DNA of 64,000 nt from contig NZ_LBHV01000001.1 of assembly GCF_001005825.1 (NCBI RefSeq), positions 620,001 through 684,000 on the forward strand. The letters are read 5' to 3'. Position 1 is the stretch's first letter. Each line of letters opens with the position of its first letter. The stretch is from Rhizobium sp. LC145. GTDB taxonomy: Bacteria; Pseudomonadota; Alphaproteobacteria; Rhizobiales; Rhizobiaceae. The translations under genes and the position numbers were made by a program. The notes under the pieces were generated by a model. The model made no database searches and was not told the DNA's origin. It saw only the letters and a list, made by a program, of their open reading frames with translations. Below, in pieces: positions 1-9,140 of the stretch.

Positions 1-9
1 TCTTTCGGT

Positions 10-921
10 ATGATGACGATCGATCTGCACCATATGCGGCATTTCGTTGCCGTGGCCGAAGAACTGCATTTTGGGCGCGCCGCCGCCCGGCTCGGAATGG
101 CTCAGCCCCCGCTCAGCCAGTCGATCAAGAGACTTGAAGACCGGCTGGGATTTTCGCTGTTCGAGCGGACCCAGCGCGTGGTGAGCCTCACCGCCGCCGG
201 GCGTGTGTTTCTGGAGGAGGCGCGGCGAACCATTGCGCAATCCGAAGAGGCCGTCCGTCTGGCCCGCCGCGCGGCGTCCGACGAGCTTGCAGAGATTTCG
301 ATCGCCTTTGTCTCGGCAGCTCTCTACCGCCTGCTTCCGGCGACCATACGCGCCTTCCACGAAATTTGGCCGGATACGGCAATTCGGCTCGACGAACGCC
401 CTACGGAAGCGCAATTGGTCGATCTCGCAAGCGGCGATATCGATCTCGGCTTTTTCCATCCGCCGATCCAAACCGTCGATGGCCTCGCCGTGGAACTGAT
501 CCACCGGGACAGGCTGATCGTCGCCGTGCCGGCTCATCATCCCCTCGCCGCCCTGGATTCCTGCCGGCTCGCCGATCTGGCCGGACGAGATTTCATCATG
601 TTCCCTTACCAGCAGGGGCCGGTTCTGCACGGCAACATTACAAACGCCTGCAGGGCCGCGGGTTTCGTGCCGAATATTGTGCAGGAAGCTCGGCAGATGC
701 ATACCATCCTCAGCCTGGTGGCCGCGGGGCTCGGCGTATCGCTGGTGCCAAAAGGCGCAACGACGATGCAGATCGTCGGCGTGGCATTCGTCCCGCTGCT
801 CGATGCACCGGAAAACGTGGCCTGGGAGCTGGCTATCGGCTGGCGGCCAAGAGGCGCGCGAAAAGCGCTGCGGAACTTCCTGGAGGTCGTGCGGTCGACA
901 AGCCAGGGGCTTGAAGCATGA
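10..921 (+). CDS. LysR-family transcriptional regulator
   Basis: A 303 aa DNA-binding regulator of normal LysR length. Residues about 8-66 form the winged helix-turn-helix, with the family pattern FGRAAARLGMAQPPLSQSIK followed by LGFSLFER. Residues about 90-295 form the periplasmic-binding-protein-like effector domain. The start is the first of two adjacent ATGs; only nine bases precede it in the window, so the ribosome site cannot be judged. The gene it controls is probably divergent and lies outside the window to the left. Its ligand cannot be told from sequence. It converges on rplQ, with a shared terminator between them, and has no evident link to the ribosomal cluster. Confidence 0.9.
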   Translation: MMTIDLHHMRHFVAVAEELHFGRAAARLGMAQPPLSQSIKRLEDRLGFSLFERTQRVVSLTAAGRVFLEEARRTIAQSEEAVRLARRAASDELAEISIAFVSAALYRLLPATIRAFHEIWPDTAIRLDERPTEAQLVDLASGDIDLGFFHPPIQTVDGLAVELIHRDRLIVAVPAHHPLAALDSCRLADLAGRDFIMFPYQQGPVLHGNITNACRAAGFVPNIVQEARQMHTILSLVAAGLGVSLVPKGATTMQIVGVAFVPLLDAPENVAWELAIGWRPRGARKALRNFLEVVRSTSQGLEA

Positions 922-943
922 GGTGACCTCATCGCTCGGCAGC

Positions 944-974
944 AAAAAGGCCGGGTGTTTCCACCCGGCCTTTT
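944..974. terminator. Bidirectional intrinsic terminator between LysR gene and rplQ
   Basis: A perfect 9-bp stem (949-957 with 962-970) closes a 4-base loop. It is flanked by five A on the left and four T on the right, so it works as an intrinsic terminator in both directions. It would end the LysR transcript and the long alpha-operon transcript finishing at rplQ. On the minus strand the loop reads GAAA, a stable tetraloop. Confidence 0.9.
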
Positions 975-996
975 CATGTCCGACAATGCGGAATTA

Positions 997-1422
997 TCAA
1001 GCGGCTTCGGCAGCTTCGGATTCAGCGGCAACGCGAGCCTTGTCGGCAGCGCCCTTGGCGTTGACGTCGCGCTCGACGAACTCGATGACGGCGAGAGCGG
1101 CGTTGTCGCCCTGGCGGAAGCCGGCCTTCATGATGCGAAGGTAGCCGCCGTTGCGGGTGGCGTAACGCGAAGCGATCGTGTCGAACAGCTTGCGGACGGC
1201 ATCCTGATCCTGGATCTGCGAGATCGCCTGACGACGAGCATGCAGGTCGCCGCGCTTGCCGAGGGTGACGAGCTTCTCGACGATCGGACGGATTTCCTTT
1301 GCCTTCGGCAGGGTCGTTACGATCTGCTCATGGGTGATGAGCGAAGCAGCCATGTTGGCAAACATCGCCTTGCGGTGGCTTGCGGTGCGGTTGAGCTTGC
1401 GGCCGGCTTTCTGGTGGCGCAT
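997..1422 (-). CDS. rplQ: 50S ribosomal protein L17
   Basis: L17 of the large subunit, 141 aa. The N-terminus [20 protein letters not shown] is diagnostic. A C-terminal Ala/Glu-rich tail beyond the conserved core makes it slightly longer than the roughly 120-130 aa enteric form. It is the last gene of the alpha-type operon, 44 bp downstream of rpoA, and is followed by the terminator at 944-974. This rpoA-rplQ end is the usual bacterial arrangement. Confidence 0.98.
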   Translation of the reverse strand: MRHQKAGRKLNRTASHRKAMFANMAASLITHEQIVTTLPKAKEIRPIVEKLVTLGKRGDLHARRQAISQIQDQDAVRKLFDTIASRYATRNGGYLRIMKAGFRQGDNAALAVIEFVERDVNAKGAADKARVAAESEAAEAA

Positions 1423-1466
1423 CTCTGGTCTCCTTTACTTGCAGGCATGCGCCTGCAGTTTAATGG

Positions 1467-2477
1467 TTAGTACTGGTCTTCGTAGCGCTTGGCGAGATCT
1501 TCGATGTTTTCCGGCGGCCAGGCGGGAACTTCCATGCCAAGATGGAGGCCCATGGATGCCAGAACTTCCTTGATCTCGTTCAGCGACTTGCGACCGAAAT
1601 TCGGAGTGCGCAGCATTTCCGCCTCGGTCTTCTGAATGAGGTCGCCGATATAGACGATGTTGTCGTTCTTCAGGCAGTTCGCCGAACGGACGGAAAGTTC
1701 CAGTTCGTCGACCTTCTTGAGGAGAGCCGGGTTGAACGCGAGTTCGGTGACGGCTTCCTCTTCGGCTTCCTTCTGCGGCTCGTCGAAGTTGACGAAGACA
1801 GAAAGCTGGTCCTGAAGGATACGGGCGGCGAAGGCTACGGCGTCTTCACCAGAGACCGAACCATCGGTTTCGATGGTCATGGTCAGCTTGTCGTAGTCGA
1901 GAACCTGGCCCTCGCGGGTGTTCTCCACCTTGTAAGAGACCTTCTTGACCGGCGAATAGAGGCTATCGACCGGGATGAGGCCGATCGGAGCGTCTTCGGC
2001 ACGGTTACGCTCAGCCGGGACATAGCCCTTGCCGTTGTTGACCGTGAATTCCATGCGGATTTCCGCACCCTCGTCGAGCGTGCAGATCACGTGGTCAGGG
2101 TTCAGGATCTCGATATCGCCTACCGTCTGGATGTCGCCGGCGGTAACCGAGCCCGGACCCTGCTTGCGCACGACCATGCGCTTGGCATCGTCGCCATCCA
2201 TCTTGATGGCGATTTCCTTGATGTTGAGCACGATATCGGTCACATCCTCGCGAACGCCGGGGATGGAAGAGAATTCATGCAATACGCCATCGATCTGCAC
2301 GGCGGTGACGGCCGCACCGCGCAGAGACGACAGAAGCACGCGACGAAGCGCGTTGCCGAGCGTCAGGCCGAAGCCGCGCTCCAGAGGTTCGGCAACCAGC
2401 GTTGCCTTGGTGCGGCCGGAAGAGGTGAATTCCACCTTGTTCGGCTTGATCAGTTCCTGCCAGTTCTTCTGGATCAT
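1467..2477 (-). CDS. rpoA: DNA-directed RNA polymerase subunit alpha
   Basis: The alpha subunit, 336 aa. It dimerises to nucleate core polymerase assembly (N-terminal domain, about 1-230) and contacts UP elements and activators through its C-terminal domain (about 255-325). The family signature [17 protein letters not shown] lies near residue 35, and the C-terminal domain pattern [17 protein letters not shown] near residue 290. The start ATG gives the expected N-terminus [13 protein letters not shown]. It lies between rpsK (181-bp spacer with stem-loops) and rplQ. The long spacer before it could allow expression separate from rpsM-rpsK. Confidence 0.99.
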   Translation of the reverse strand: MIQKNWQELIKPNKVEFTSSGRTKATLVAEPLERGFGLTLGNALRRVLLSSLRGAAVTAVQIDGVLHEFSSIPGVREDVTDIVLNIKEIAIKMDGDDAKRMVVRKQGPGSVTAGDIQTVGDIEILNPDHVICTLDEGAEIRMEFTVNNGKGYVPAERNRAEDAPIGLIPVDSLYSPVKKVSYKVENTREGQVLDYDKLTMTIETDGSVSGEDAVAFAARILQDQLSVFVNFDEPQKEAEEEAVTELAFNPALLKKVDELELSVRSANCLKNDNIVYIGDLIQKTEAEMLRTPNFGRKSLNEIKEVLASMGLHLGMEVPAWPPENIEDLAKRYEDQY

Positions 2478-2573
2478 GTTTCATACCTTCCGTTCGTTGC
2501 CACCATCCAATCGTGGCAACCGAGCACGAGGAGCGCCGAGCGGAGCACATATCGCTCATCGGCATACGGTCAA

Positions 2574-2642
2574 AGCCGCCAACCTCCGGGGAGGTAAAGC
2601 GGCTATTCCCGAGTTCAATGCAGGACCGCCCGAAGGCGGTCC
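2574..2642 (-). other. Two stem-loops in the rpsK-rpoA spacer
   Basis: In the 181-bp spacer, an outer 6-bp stem (2574-2579 with 2599-2604) encloses an ACCTCC/GGAGGT inner stem (2582-2587 with 2590-2595). Next to it is a perfect 8-bp stem (2623-2630 with 2635-2642) whose loop reads TTCG on the transcribed strand. Neither has a U-run, so they look like mRNA-stability, processing or translational-control structures rather than terminators. Their function is not known. Confidence 0.5.
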
Positions 2643-2658
2643 AAGCGTAATACGACGA

Positions 2659-3048
2659 TCAGACGCGACGCTTCTTGCGCGGACGGCAACCGTTGTGCGG
2701 GATCGGGGTCACGTCGCGGATCGAGGTGATCATGAAGCCCGCGGCCTGGAGAGCGCGAAGCGCCGATTCACGGCCGGAGCCCGGACCGCAAACCTCGACT
2801 TCAAGCGACTTCATGCCATGCTCCTGAGCCTTCTTGGCGCAGTCTTCGGCAGCGATCTGAGCAGCGAACGGGGTCGACTTGCGCGAACCCTTGAAGCCCT
2901 TGGCACCAGCGGACGACCAGGCAATCGCATTGCCCTGCGCGTCGGTGATGGTGATCATCGTGTTGTTGAAGGTCGAATTGACGTGGGCAACGCCCGACGT
3001 GATATTCTTGCGTTCGCGGCGGCGAACGCGGGTGGCTTCCTTGGCCAT
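2659..3048 (-). CDS. rpsK: 30S ribosomal protein S11
   Basis: S11 of the small-subunit platform, 129 aa, standard length. Family signatures are [20 protein letters not shown] in the N-terminal half and the C-terminal [18 protein letters not shown]11 contacts 16S rRNA around the mRNA exit and E-site. It follows rpsM, but the spacer is unusually repeat-bearing (3106-3174). An A-rich stretch with AAAGGGATA lies just upstream of the ATG as ribosome site. Confidence 0.99.
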   Translation of the reverse strand: MAKEATRVRRRERKNITSGVAHVNSTFNNTMITITDAQGNAIAWSSAGAKGFKGSRKSTPFAAQIAAEDCAKKAQEHGMKSLEVEVCGPGSGRESALRALQAAGFMITSIRDVTPIPHNGCRPRKKRRV

Positions 3049-3105
3049 ATTATCCCTTTCGTTGATCTCTGCACCGCCGTAATTCCAGCGGCTCCACCTT
3101 GGAAA

Positions 3106-3174
3106 AGCGAATAGCGAATAGTTGGTAGCGAATAGAACAAAAACCTATTCGCTATTGGCTAATTCCTATTCGCT
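3106..3174. repeat. AGCGAATAG direct/inverted repeat cluster between rpsM and rpsK
   Basis: Three copies of GCGAATAG on one strand (ending near 3114, 3121 and 3135) are followed by two inverted copies (3145-3154 and 3166-3174). The central pair forms a perfect 10-bp stem, TAGCGAATAG (3126-3135) with CTATTCGCTA (3145-3154), and the outer pair can form a second layer. The unit resembles short intergenic repeats that I recall being common in rhizobial chromosomes. It fills most of the 132-bp rpsM-rpsK spacer and would fold into a long hairpin in the transcript. Confidence 0.75.
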
Positions 3175-3180
3175 CCCAAA

Positions 3181-3549
3181 TTACTTCTTCTTACCAGCGA
3201 TCGCCTTTGCCGGGCCCTTGCGGGTGCGGGCATTGGTGTGCGTGCGCTGACCGCGAACCGGAAGGCCACGGCGATGACGCAGGCCGCGGTAGCAGCCGAG
3301 GTCCATCAGGCGCTTGATGTTCATCGCGGTCTCGCGACGAAGATCGCCTTCGACCTGATAGTCGCGGTCGATGGTTTCACGGATCTGAAGGACTTCGGAA
3401 TCCGTCAACTGATGGACGCGCTTGTCGGCCGGCAAGCCAACCTTGTCCATGATTTCCTGCGCAAATTTCGAGCCGATCCCGTGAATGTAGGTCAGCGCGA
3501 TAACAACGCGCTTCGCAGTCGGGATATTGACGCCAGCGATACGTGCCAC
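3181..3549 (-). CDS. rpsM: 30S ribosomal protein S13
   Basis: S13 of the small-subunit head, 122 aa. It forms the inter-subunit bridge to L5. I chose the GTG start at 3549 because it gives the canonical N-terminus [20 protein letters not shown] and has AAGGAG about seven bases upstream. The open frame continues further upstream, but that part is not S13. The C-terminus [21 protein letters not shown]-type tail is typical. It is preceded by a 234-bp spacer with a candidate promoter, so it may start a partly separate alpha operon rpsM-rpsK-rpoA-rplQ. Confidence 0.98.
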   Translation of the reverse strand: MARIAGVNIPTAKRVVIALTYIHGIGSKFAQEIMDKVGLPADKRVHQLTDSEVLQIRETIDRDYQVEGDLRRETAMNIKRLMDLGCYRGLRHRRGLPVRGQRTHTNARTRKGPAKAIAGKKK

Positions 3550-3716
3550 GTCTGTTCTCCTTTTCCAGTTGCCATCCGGCAAGTGGTGCTTCTTCCATGA
3601 CAGCGGCCTGAAAGGCCACCAGTTCAACTTCATCCGGAACAAGTCAAAACGACCAGCTCCGGATGTCCTTTCGGGAAATCCGCGCCGATCGCTTAAAGCT
3701 GTCGCGAGTTGGCGCG

Positions 3717-3745
3717 TCTTTAACGGAATCAGCGCCGAAAAGCAA
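3717..3745 (-). promoter_or_regulatory. Candidate promoter upstream of rpsM
   Basis: On the minus strand TTGCTT (3745-3740) is followed after 17 bases by TAAAGA (3722-3717). The match to the vegetative consensus is modest, but the -10 resembles the TAAACG hexamer at other promoters in this window. It sits in the 234-bp adk-rpsM spacer, about 170 bp before the GTG start. A second nearby structure is a 6-bp GCCGGC hairpin (3778-3795) whose loop contains the adk stop codon. Confidence 0.35.
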
Positions 3746-3783
3746 CTGCTCCGCCCAAGATTCTTTAACAAGTCCAAGCCGGC

Positions 3784-4434
3784 TCAGAGGCCGGCAAGGA
3801 TTTTCTCGATGTCCGCCGTGACCGTGTCGATCTCGGCCATGCCGTCAACGACCTTCAGCTTGCCCTTGGCATAGTAGTAACCGATCAGCGGCGAGGTCTC
3901 CTTGTAGTAGACCTCCAGGCGTTTGGTCATCGTCTCGGCATTGTCGTCGGGCCGGCGCTTGAAATGGGTCGAACCACACTTGTCGCAGACGCCTTCGCTC
4001 GCCGGCTTCTTGTCGGTGTCGTGATAGACCGTTCCGCACTGGGCGCAGGAATAACGACCGGACACACGGCGGATAAGCTCCTTGTCATCCACGCGCAGCT
4101 CGACGACGACGGAAAGATCGAGCCCCTTGGACTTCAGCATTTCCTCGGTGGCGTCTGCCTGCACCAGGGTGCGCGGGAAGCCATCGAGAATGAAGCCGTT
4201 GGCGGCGTCCGGCTGATCGATACGTTCGGAAACGATCGCATTGACGATTTCATCGGAGACGAGCCTGCCCGCGTCCATAACGGCCTTGGCACGTTTGCCG
4301 ACTTCCGTCTCGGCAGCTACAGCCGCACGCAGCATGTCGCCGGTGGAAAGCTGCGGAATTCCGTGCTTCTCCACGATCCGCTGGGCCTGGGTCCCCTTAC
4401 CCGCGCCCGGCGGCCCCAAAAGAATCAATCTCAT
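3784..4434 (-). CDS. adk: Adenylate kinase
   Basis: Interconverts ATP + AMP and 2 ADP; cytosolic, 216 aa, the long-lid form. The P-loop GPPGAGKGT lies at residues 7-15, the NMP-binding region follows, and the lid (about 125-160) carries a four-cysteine zinc site: CAQC and CDKC pairs. Its start overlaps the secY stop by four bases (ATGA), which indicates translational coupling. Adk between secY and rpsM is common in alphaproteobacteria and Gram-positives. The stop codon lies in the loop of a 6-bp hairpin (3778-3795). Confidence 0.98.
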   Translation of the reverse strand: MRLILLGPPGAGKGTQAQRIVEKHGIPQLSTGDMLRAAVAAETEVGKRAKAVMDAGRLVSDEIVNAIVSERIDQPDAANGFILDGFPRTLVQADATEEMLKSKGLDLSVVVELRVDDKELIRRVSGRYSCAQCGTVYHDTDKKPASEGVCDKCGSTHFKRRPDDNAETMTKRLEVYYKETSPLIGYYYAKGKLKVVDGMAEIDTVTADIEKILAGL

Positions 4435-5771
4435 CGTCCCCTCTTTCCTCCGCGCAATTTCGACTTCTTGATCAGCCCCTCATATTGCTGCGCAATCAAG
4501 TGGCCCTGAATCTGAGCGACCGTATCGAGCGTTACACTGACGACGATCAAAAGCGAAGTACCACCAAGGGCTAACGGAACGCCCGTGCGAGCCACCAGGA
4601 TTTCCGGCAGGATGCAGACGAACACGAGATAGATGGCGCCGACGACCGTGATGCGGGTCAGCACGTAGTCGATGTACTCGGCCGTCCGCTCACCCGGACG
4701 GATGCCCGGAATGAAGCCGCCGTGCTTCTTCAGGTTGTCGGCGGTGTCCTTCGGATTGAAGACGATCGCCGTGTAGAAGAATGCGAAGAAGGCGATCAGC
4801 AGGCCATAGAGCAGCATGAACAGCGGCTGGCCGTGGCCGAGCGCCGAAATGATCGTCGTCGCCCAGTTCGGGAGCTGGCTGTTACCGGCGAAGCCCGCTG
4901 CCGTCGCCGGCAGAAGCAGGAGCGACGAGGCGAAGATCGCCGGGATGACGCCCGAGGTATTGAGCTTCAGCGGCAGGTGCGAGGTATCGCCCTGGAACAT
5001 GCGATTGCCAACCTGGCGCTTCGGATACTGGATCAACAGGCGGCGCTGCGCACGCTCGACGAACACGATCAAGGCGATGACGCCGATCGCAACGACGATG
5101 ACGGTCAGAATAAGTGCCGTCGAAAGAGCGCCGGTGCGGCCGAGCTCGAGCGTTCCGGCAAGAGCCGACGGAAGGCCGGCCGCGATGCCCGCGAAGATGA
5201 TCAGCGAAATACCGTTGCCGATGCCGCGCGAGGTGATCTGCTCACCGAGCCACATCAGGAACATGGTGCCGCCGAGCAGCGTCACGACCGTGGAAATACG
5301 GAAGAACCAGCCCGGATCCATCACGATCCCCTGCCCGCTCTCAAGGCCGACCGCAATGCCATAGGCCTGCAGCGTGCCGAGCAGCACGGTTCCGTAACGG
5401 GTGTACTGGTTGATGATCTTGCGACCCTGCTCGCCTTCCTTCTTCAAGGCTTCGAGCGAGGGGACGACCGAGGTCATCAGCTGCACGATGATCGACGCGG
5501 AGATATAGGGCATGATGCCGAGCGCGAAGATCGCCATGCGCTCGACCGCGCCGCCCGCGAACATGTTGAAGAGACCGAGGATGCCGCTCGCCTGGCCACG
5601 GAAGGCCTGCGCATAAGCCTCAGGGTTCAGCCCCGGAAGCGGAATATGCGTACCAAGGCGATAAACGAGGAGTGCTGCGAGCGTGAACCACAGTCGCTTC
5701 TTGAGGTCCTCCGCCTTGGCGAAGGTCGAAAAATTCAGATTGGAGGCAAGTTGTTCCGCTGCAGAAGCCAT
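4431..5771 (-). CDS. secY: Preprotein translocase subunit SecY
   Basis: Channel-forming subunit of the SecYEG translocon in the inner membrane, 446 aa with about ten membrane segments. Recognisable blocks are [19 protein letters not shown] (about 84-102), the arginine-bearing cytosolic loops with [14 protein letters not shown] near 185, and [15 protein letters not shown] near the C-terminus. The start ATG has GGCGGAGAA upstream. It follows rplO after a 237-bp spacer that contains a terminator-like hairpin, and it overlaps adk by four bases. Its partner secE is in this window at 33202-33402. Confidence 0.99.
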   Translation of the reverse strand: MASAAEQLASNLNFSTFAKAEDLKKRLWFTLAALLVYRLGTHIPLPGLNPEAYAQAFRGQASGILGLFNMFAGGAVERMAIFALGIMPYISASIIVQLMTSVVPSLEALKKEGEQGRKIINQYTRYGTVLLGTLQAYGIAVGLESGQGIVMDPGWFFRISTVVTLLGGTMFLMWLGEQITSRGIGNGISLIIFAGIAAGLPSALAGTLELGRTGALSTALILTVIVVAIGVIALIVFVERAQRRLLIQYPKRQVGNRMFQGDTSHLPLKLNTSGVIPAIFASSLLLLPATAAGFAGNSQLPNWATTIISALGHGQPLFMLLYGLLIAFFAFFYTAIVFNPKDTADNLKKHGGFIPGIRPGERTAEYIDYVLTRITVVGAIYLVFVCILPEILVARTGVPLALGGTSLLIVVSVTLDTVAQIQGHLIAQQYEGLIKKSKLRGGKRGR

Positions 5772-5965
5772 GCAATTCTCCGCCTGACCAATTCTCCGGC
5801 GGTGGACAAGTGCCGGGTCCGGAAAGCAGTCTCAAAAATTCAGTTTCAGAAAACCGGGCGGGGAGATTGCGGGCGCAATCGGCTGCCTCACCCTGTTTTC
5901 AGTATGATCCCGGACAGGCGACCGGCTAGATCGCCCCAGGATCGTGAGGCTCACATATGGAGATA

Positions 5966-6000
5966 AAATTGCCCGGTGTGAAGCTCACTCCGGGCAATTT
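5966..6000 (-). terminator. Terminator-like hairpin after rplO, before secY
   Basis: A perfect 11-bp outer stem (5966-5976 with 5990-6000) plus an inner GTGA/TCAC stem form a long hairpin. On the minus strand it is followed by TTTTATCT. It starts eight bases after the rplO stop. This is good intrinsic-terminator structure inside what is usually drawn as one spc operon, so it may separate or attenuate secY-adk and the genes after them. Confidence 0.75.
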
Positions 6001-6008
6001 CAAACGAT

Positions 6009-6488
6009 TTATTCAGCAGCGGCTTCCACTGCGAGGAGCAGCTTAACGGAACCGCCAGCCTTTTCGATCTTCTCGACGGCAGCCTTGGAAGCACCAGCGA
6101 CTTCGATCGTGACCTTCGCCTTGAGCTCGCCATCGGAAAGGACGCGAACACCGTCCTTCTCGCGACGGATCACGCCGGCAGCCTTGAGGGCGGCGGCATC
6201 GATCGTTGCCTTCGGGTCCAGCTTCTTGGCGTCGATAGCCGTCTGGATGCGGCCGAGCGACACGGTGACGAAGTCGGAAGCGAAGATGTTGTTGAAGCCG
6301 CGCTTCGGCAGGCGGCGATAGATCGGCATCTGGCCGCCTTCGAAGCCGTTGATCGACACGCCGGAGCGAGCCTTCTGGCCCTTCACGCCGCGACCACCGG
6401 TCTTGCCCTTGCCGGAACCGATACCGCGACCTACGCGGATACGATCCTTGGTGGCGCCTTCGTTGTCCTTGATCTCATTCAGTTTCAT
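6009..6488 (-). CDS. rplO: 50S ribosomal protein L15
   Basis: L15, an early-assembling 23S rRNA-binding protein, 159 aa. The N-terminal Gly/Lys-rich extension with [20 protein letters not shown] is diagnostic, and the [17 protein letters not shown] block follows. I start at the ATG at 6488 because GGAGGA lies eight bases upstream; an in-frame TTG two codons earlier is less likely. It closes the spc group and is followed by a strong hairpin. Confidence 0.98.
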   Translation of the reverse strand: MKLNEIKDNEGATKDRIRVGRGIGSGKGKTGGRGVKGQKARSGVSINGFEGGQMPIYRRLPKRGFNNIFASDFVTVSLGRIQTAIDAKKLDPKATIDAAALKAAGVIRREKDGVRVLSDGELKAKVTIEVAGASKAAVEKIEKAGGSVKLLLAVEAAAE

Positions 6489-6504
6489 GGTCAATTCCTC
6501 CGTC

Positions 6505-6711
6505 TCACTTCTCGTCGACGACGCGAACGAGATGCTGGACAGCCCGGATCATGCCACGAACGGAAGGAGTGTCTTCCAGCGTACGGGTCCGGTGCATCTT
6601 GTTGAGGCCGAGACCGATCAGCGTCTGACGCTGGACGGCAGGGCGGCGGATGGGGCTACCGATCTGCTGGACGGTAACCGTCTTCTTTGCGGCTTCTGCT
6701 TTCTTAGCCAT
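6505..6711 (-). CDS. rpmD: 50S ribosomal protein L30
   Basis: L30, 68 aa. The pattern [20 protein letters not shown] followed by [20 protein letters not shown] is typical of the family. A short lysine-rich N-terminal extension precedes the core. It sits between rpsE (12-bp spacer) and rplO (16-bp spacer), the conserved spc order. Confidence 0.98.
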   Translation of the reverse strand: MAKKAEAAKKTVTVQQIGSPIRRPAVQRQTLIGLGLNKMHRTRTLEDTPSVRGMIRAVQHLVRVVDEK

Positions 6712-6723
6712 GATCCGCTCTCC

Positions 6724-7293
6724 TTATTCTTCCGAGGTCACACCGGAAGAAGCACGGCGAGCCTGGAGCGTTGCATACTTGATGCCGCGCTGTGCCGCGA
6801 TGTCCTTCGGATGAACCTGGTGCTTCAGGGCGTCGAACGTGGCGCGAACCATGTTGTAGGGGTTCGACGAACCGGTCGACTTGGCGACGACGTCATGAAC
6901 GCCGAGCGTCTCGAATACGGCGCGCATCGGACCGCCGGCGATGATACCGGTACCAGCCTTGGCCGAGCGCAGCAGAACCTTGCCGGCGCCGTGACGGCCA
7001 TTGACGTCATGATGCAGCGTACGACCGTCGCGCAGCGGTACGAAGATCAGGTCGCGCTTTGCAGCTTCGGTAGCCTTGCGGATGGCTTCCGGCACTTCGC
7101 GTGCCTTGCCATGGCCGAAGCCGACGCGGCCCTTCTGGTCGCCGACGACGACGAGAGCTGCGAAACCGAAGCGACGGCCGCCCTTGACGACCTTTGCGAC
7201 GCGGTTGATCGCGACCAGCTTGTCGACGAATTCGCTATCGCGCTCTTCACGGGCCTGGCGATCTTCGCGCTGACCCCTTCTTTCCTGTGCCAT
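6724..7293 (-). CDS. rpsE: 30S ribosomal protein S5
   Basis: S5, important for decoding fidelity and mRNA unwinding, 189 aa. Start ATG at 7293 gives [13 protein letters not shown] and lies just after an AAAAGGA-rich site; the frame stays open upstream but is not S5. The dsRBD-like N-terminal domain has [20 protein letters not shown] (about 33-52), and the C-terminal domain has [19 protein letters not shown]. It follows rplR after a 145-bp spacer with three tandem hairpins, unusual in this operon. Confidence 0.98.
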   Translation of the reverse strand: MAQERRGQREDRQAREERDSEFVDKLVAINRVAKVVKGGRRFGFAALVVVGDQKGRVGFGHGKAREVPEAIRKATEAAKRDLIFVPLRDGRTLHHDVNGRHGAGKVLLRSAKAGTGIIAGGPMRAVFETLGVHDVVAKSTGSSNPYNMVRATFDALKHQVHPKDIAAQRGIKYATLQARRASSGVTSEE

Positions 7294-7349
7294 TGTCCTT
7301 TTCCTTTTTTCTTTTCCGGGTGCAATCGGCAGATTACCCATTGAAGCAA

Positions 7350-7435
7350 CTCGGGCACGAAACCCGAGGACGCTCCTCATTTGCGGCGAACCGCAATTCG
7401 CCCGGCCTCCCCTATCAGGAAAGGCCGGGCGAAAT
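7350..7435 (-). other. Three tandem stem-loops between rplR and rpsE
   Basis: Directly after the rplR stop the transcript can form three hairpins in a row. The first is a 12-bp stem, TTCGCCCGGCCT/AGGCCGGGCGAA (7397-7433), extendable through the inner bases with G-U pairs. The second is GCGG-TTCG-CCGC (7383-7394) with a UUCG loop. The third is CTCGGG/CCCGAG (7350-7368). None is followed by a U-run. They could stabilise or process the mRNA, or dock a repressor ribosomal protein. Confidence 0.6.
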
Positions 7436-7438
7436 TCC

Positions 7439-7801
7439 TTAGAAGCTCAGGCCGCCTTCGCGGGCAGCTTCGGCAAGCGCCTTGACGCGGCCGTGATAGA
7501 GGAAGGCGCCGCGATCGAACACGACTTCCTTCACGCCGGCCTTGGCGGCACGCTCGGCGACGAGCTTGCCGACGGCTGCGGCAGCAGCAACGTCAGCGCC
7601 GGTCTTCAGCGACTTGCGCAGATCACCCTCGAGCGTGGAAGCGGCTGCGAGCGTGCGGCCGGCCACGTCATCGATGACCTGGACATAGATGTTCTTCGAC
7701 GAGCGATGAACCGACAGGCGCGGGCGGCCATTGGCGACCGCCTTGATCTGGCGACGCACTCGGCTCGCGCGCTTGGCAAGTACTTGTTTCCTGCTAGCCA
7801 T
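7439..7801 (-). CDS. rplR: 50S ribosomal protein L18
   Basis: L18, a 5S rRNA-binding protein of the central protuberance, 120 aa, standard length. Landmarks are [20 protein letters not shown] (about 27-46) and the C-terminal [20 protein letters not shown]. It partners with L5, encoded upstream in the same cluster. It is 12 bp from rplF. The spacer to rpsE downstream is long and highly structured. Confidence 0.99.
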   Translation of the reverse strand: MASRKQVLAKRASRVRRQIKAVANGRPRLSVHRSSKNIYVQVIDDVAGRTLAAASTLEGDLRKSLKTGADVAAAAAVGKLVAERAAKAGVKEVVFDRGAFLYHGRVKALAEAAREGGLSF

Positions 7802-7813
7802 TTCGCGTGATCC

Positions 7814-8347
7814 TTACTTCTTCTTGCCTTCCTTGCGGACGATCCGTTCCTCGGCGTACTTGACGCCTTTGCCCTTATAGGGCTCCGGACCGCGGTATTC
7901 GCGGATTTCCGCGGCTACCTGACCGACCTGCTGCTTATTGATGCCGGTGACGACGATTTCCGTCGGCTTCGGCACGGCAATGGTGATGCCCTGCGGCGGT
8001 TCATAGACCACGTCGTGGCTGAAGCCGAGCGCGAGCTGCAGGTTCTTGCCCTGCATCGAGGCACGGTAACCAACGCCGTTGATCTCGAGCTTGCGCTCGA
8101 AACCGTCCTTAACACCCTTGAAGATGTTCTCGACCATCGTGCGGGACATGCCCCACTTCGAGCGAGCATCCTTGGTATCGTTGATCGGAGTCACCGATAC
8201 CGCATTGTCCTTGAGTTCAAGCTTGACTTCGTCATTCGCGACGAAGAACAGCTCGCCCTTCGGGCCCTTGGCAGTCACTTTCTGGCCGTCGATAGCAGCC
8301 GTAACACCTGCAGGAACCTGAACGGGCTTTTTACCGATACGAGACAT
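7814..8347 (-). CDS. rplF: 50S ribosomal protein L6
   Basis: L6, near the sarcin-ricin loop and factor-binding site, 177 aa, two homologous domains. The N-terminus [17 protein letters not shown] and the C-terminal motif [16 protein letters not shown] (about 152-167) are diagnostic. It lies 43 bp downstream of rpsH and 12 bp before rplR. Confidence 0.99.
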   Translation of the reverse strand: MSRIGKKPVQVPAGVTAAIDGQKVTAKGPKGELFFVANDEVKLELKDNAVSVTPINDTKDARSKWGMSRTMVENIFKGVKDGFERKLEINGVGYRASMQGKNLQLALGFSHDVVYEPPQGITIAVPKPTEIVVTGINKQQVGQVAAEIREYRGPEPYKGKGVKYAEERIVRKEGKKK

Positions 8348-8390
8348 GTTTCAATCCTGTCTGTTCGCTATGGAGAACCCCTGCCCTGTC

Positions 8391-8789
8391 TTAGAAGACC
8401 GAGCAGAGAACCTCGCCACCTACGTTCTGTTCGCGAGCCTGGTGATCGGCCATCACGCCCTTCGGAGTCGAAAGGATGGTGATGCCGAGGCCGTTCGCGA
8501 CCTGCGGAATGGACTTTACCGAGACATAGACCCGGCGGCCCGGCTTGGACACGCGGCCGATCTCACGGATCACCGACGCGCCTTCGTAGTACTTCAGCTC
8601 GATTTCAAGCTCGGACTTGCCGTTGCCGTAATCGACCTGGGAATAACCGCGGATGTAGCCTTCCGCCTGCAGAACGTCGAGGACGCGAGCACGCAGCCGG
8701 GAAGCCGGCGTGGACACGGTCGACTTGCGGCGGGAAGCACCGTTGCGGATGCGGGGGAGCATATCACCCAAGGGATCAGTCATGGTCAT
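8391..8789 (-). CDS. rpsH: 30S ribosomal protein S8
   Basis: S8, a primary 16S rRNA-binding protein and, in enterics, the translational repressor of the spc operon, 132 aa. Landmarks: [14 protein letters not shown] at the N-terminus and ISTP-like [21 protein letters not shown] at the C-terminus. The ATG at 8789 has AAGGAG with eight bases between; a second in-frame ATG two codons later is possible. Whether S8 regulates this cluster here is not shown by the sequence. Confidence 0.98.
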   Translation of the reverse strand: MTMTDPLGDMLPRIRNGASRRKSTVSTPASRLRARVLDVLQAEGYIRGYSQVDYGNGKSELEIELKYYEGASVIREIGRVSKPGRRVYVSVKSIPQVANGLGITILSTPKGVMADHQAREQNVGGEVLCSVF

Positions 8790-8801
8790 CTAACGATCTC
8801 C

Positions 8802-9107
8802 TTACCAGCTCGACTTGACGACGCCCGGCACCTTGCCGAGGTTGCCCAGCTCGCGAAGCGCGATACGCGACATCTTGAGCTTGCGATAGAAAGCGCGCGG
8901 GCGACCGGTGACTTCGCAACGGTTGCGGATGCGCGTCTTCGAGCCATCGCGCGGCAGCGAAGCGAGCTTCAGGGTTGCCTTGAACCGGTCTTCGATCGGA
9001 AGTTCCTGGTTCATGATGGTCGCCTTCAGGGCAGCGCGCTTGGCGGCCTGGACGGCGACGGTCTTGCGGCGGCGCTTGTTCTTTTCAACTGCGCTGGTTT
9101 TCGCCAT
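8802..9107 (-). CDS. rpsN: 30S ribosomal protein S14 (zinc-independent form)
   Basis: S14, 101 aa. This is the longer C-minus form: the region with [19 protein letters not shown] lacks the paired CxxC motifs of the short zinc-binding type. The C-terminus [14 protein letters not shown] is typical. It lies between rplE and rpsH with short spacers and a clear GGAG site upstream. Confidence 0.98.
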   Translation of the reverse strand: MAKTSAVEKNKRRRKTVAVQAAKRAALKATIMNQELPIEDRFKATLKLASLPRDGSKTRIRNRCEVTGRPRAFYRKLKMSRIALRELGNLGKVPGVVKSSW

Positions 9108-9140
9108 ATCGGAGTTCCTTCTTAACGCTCGTCGTTACGG

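Noticed and set aside
5772-5965. A secY promoter in the spacer after the rplO hairpin
   Set aside because: No -35/-10 pair with acceptable spacing stood out, so none is called even though a start there would make sense.
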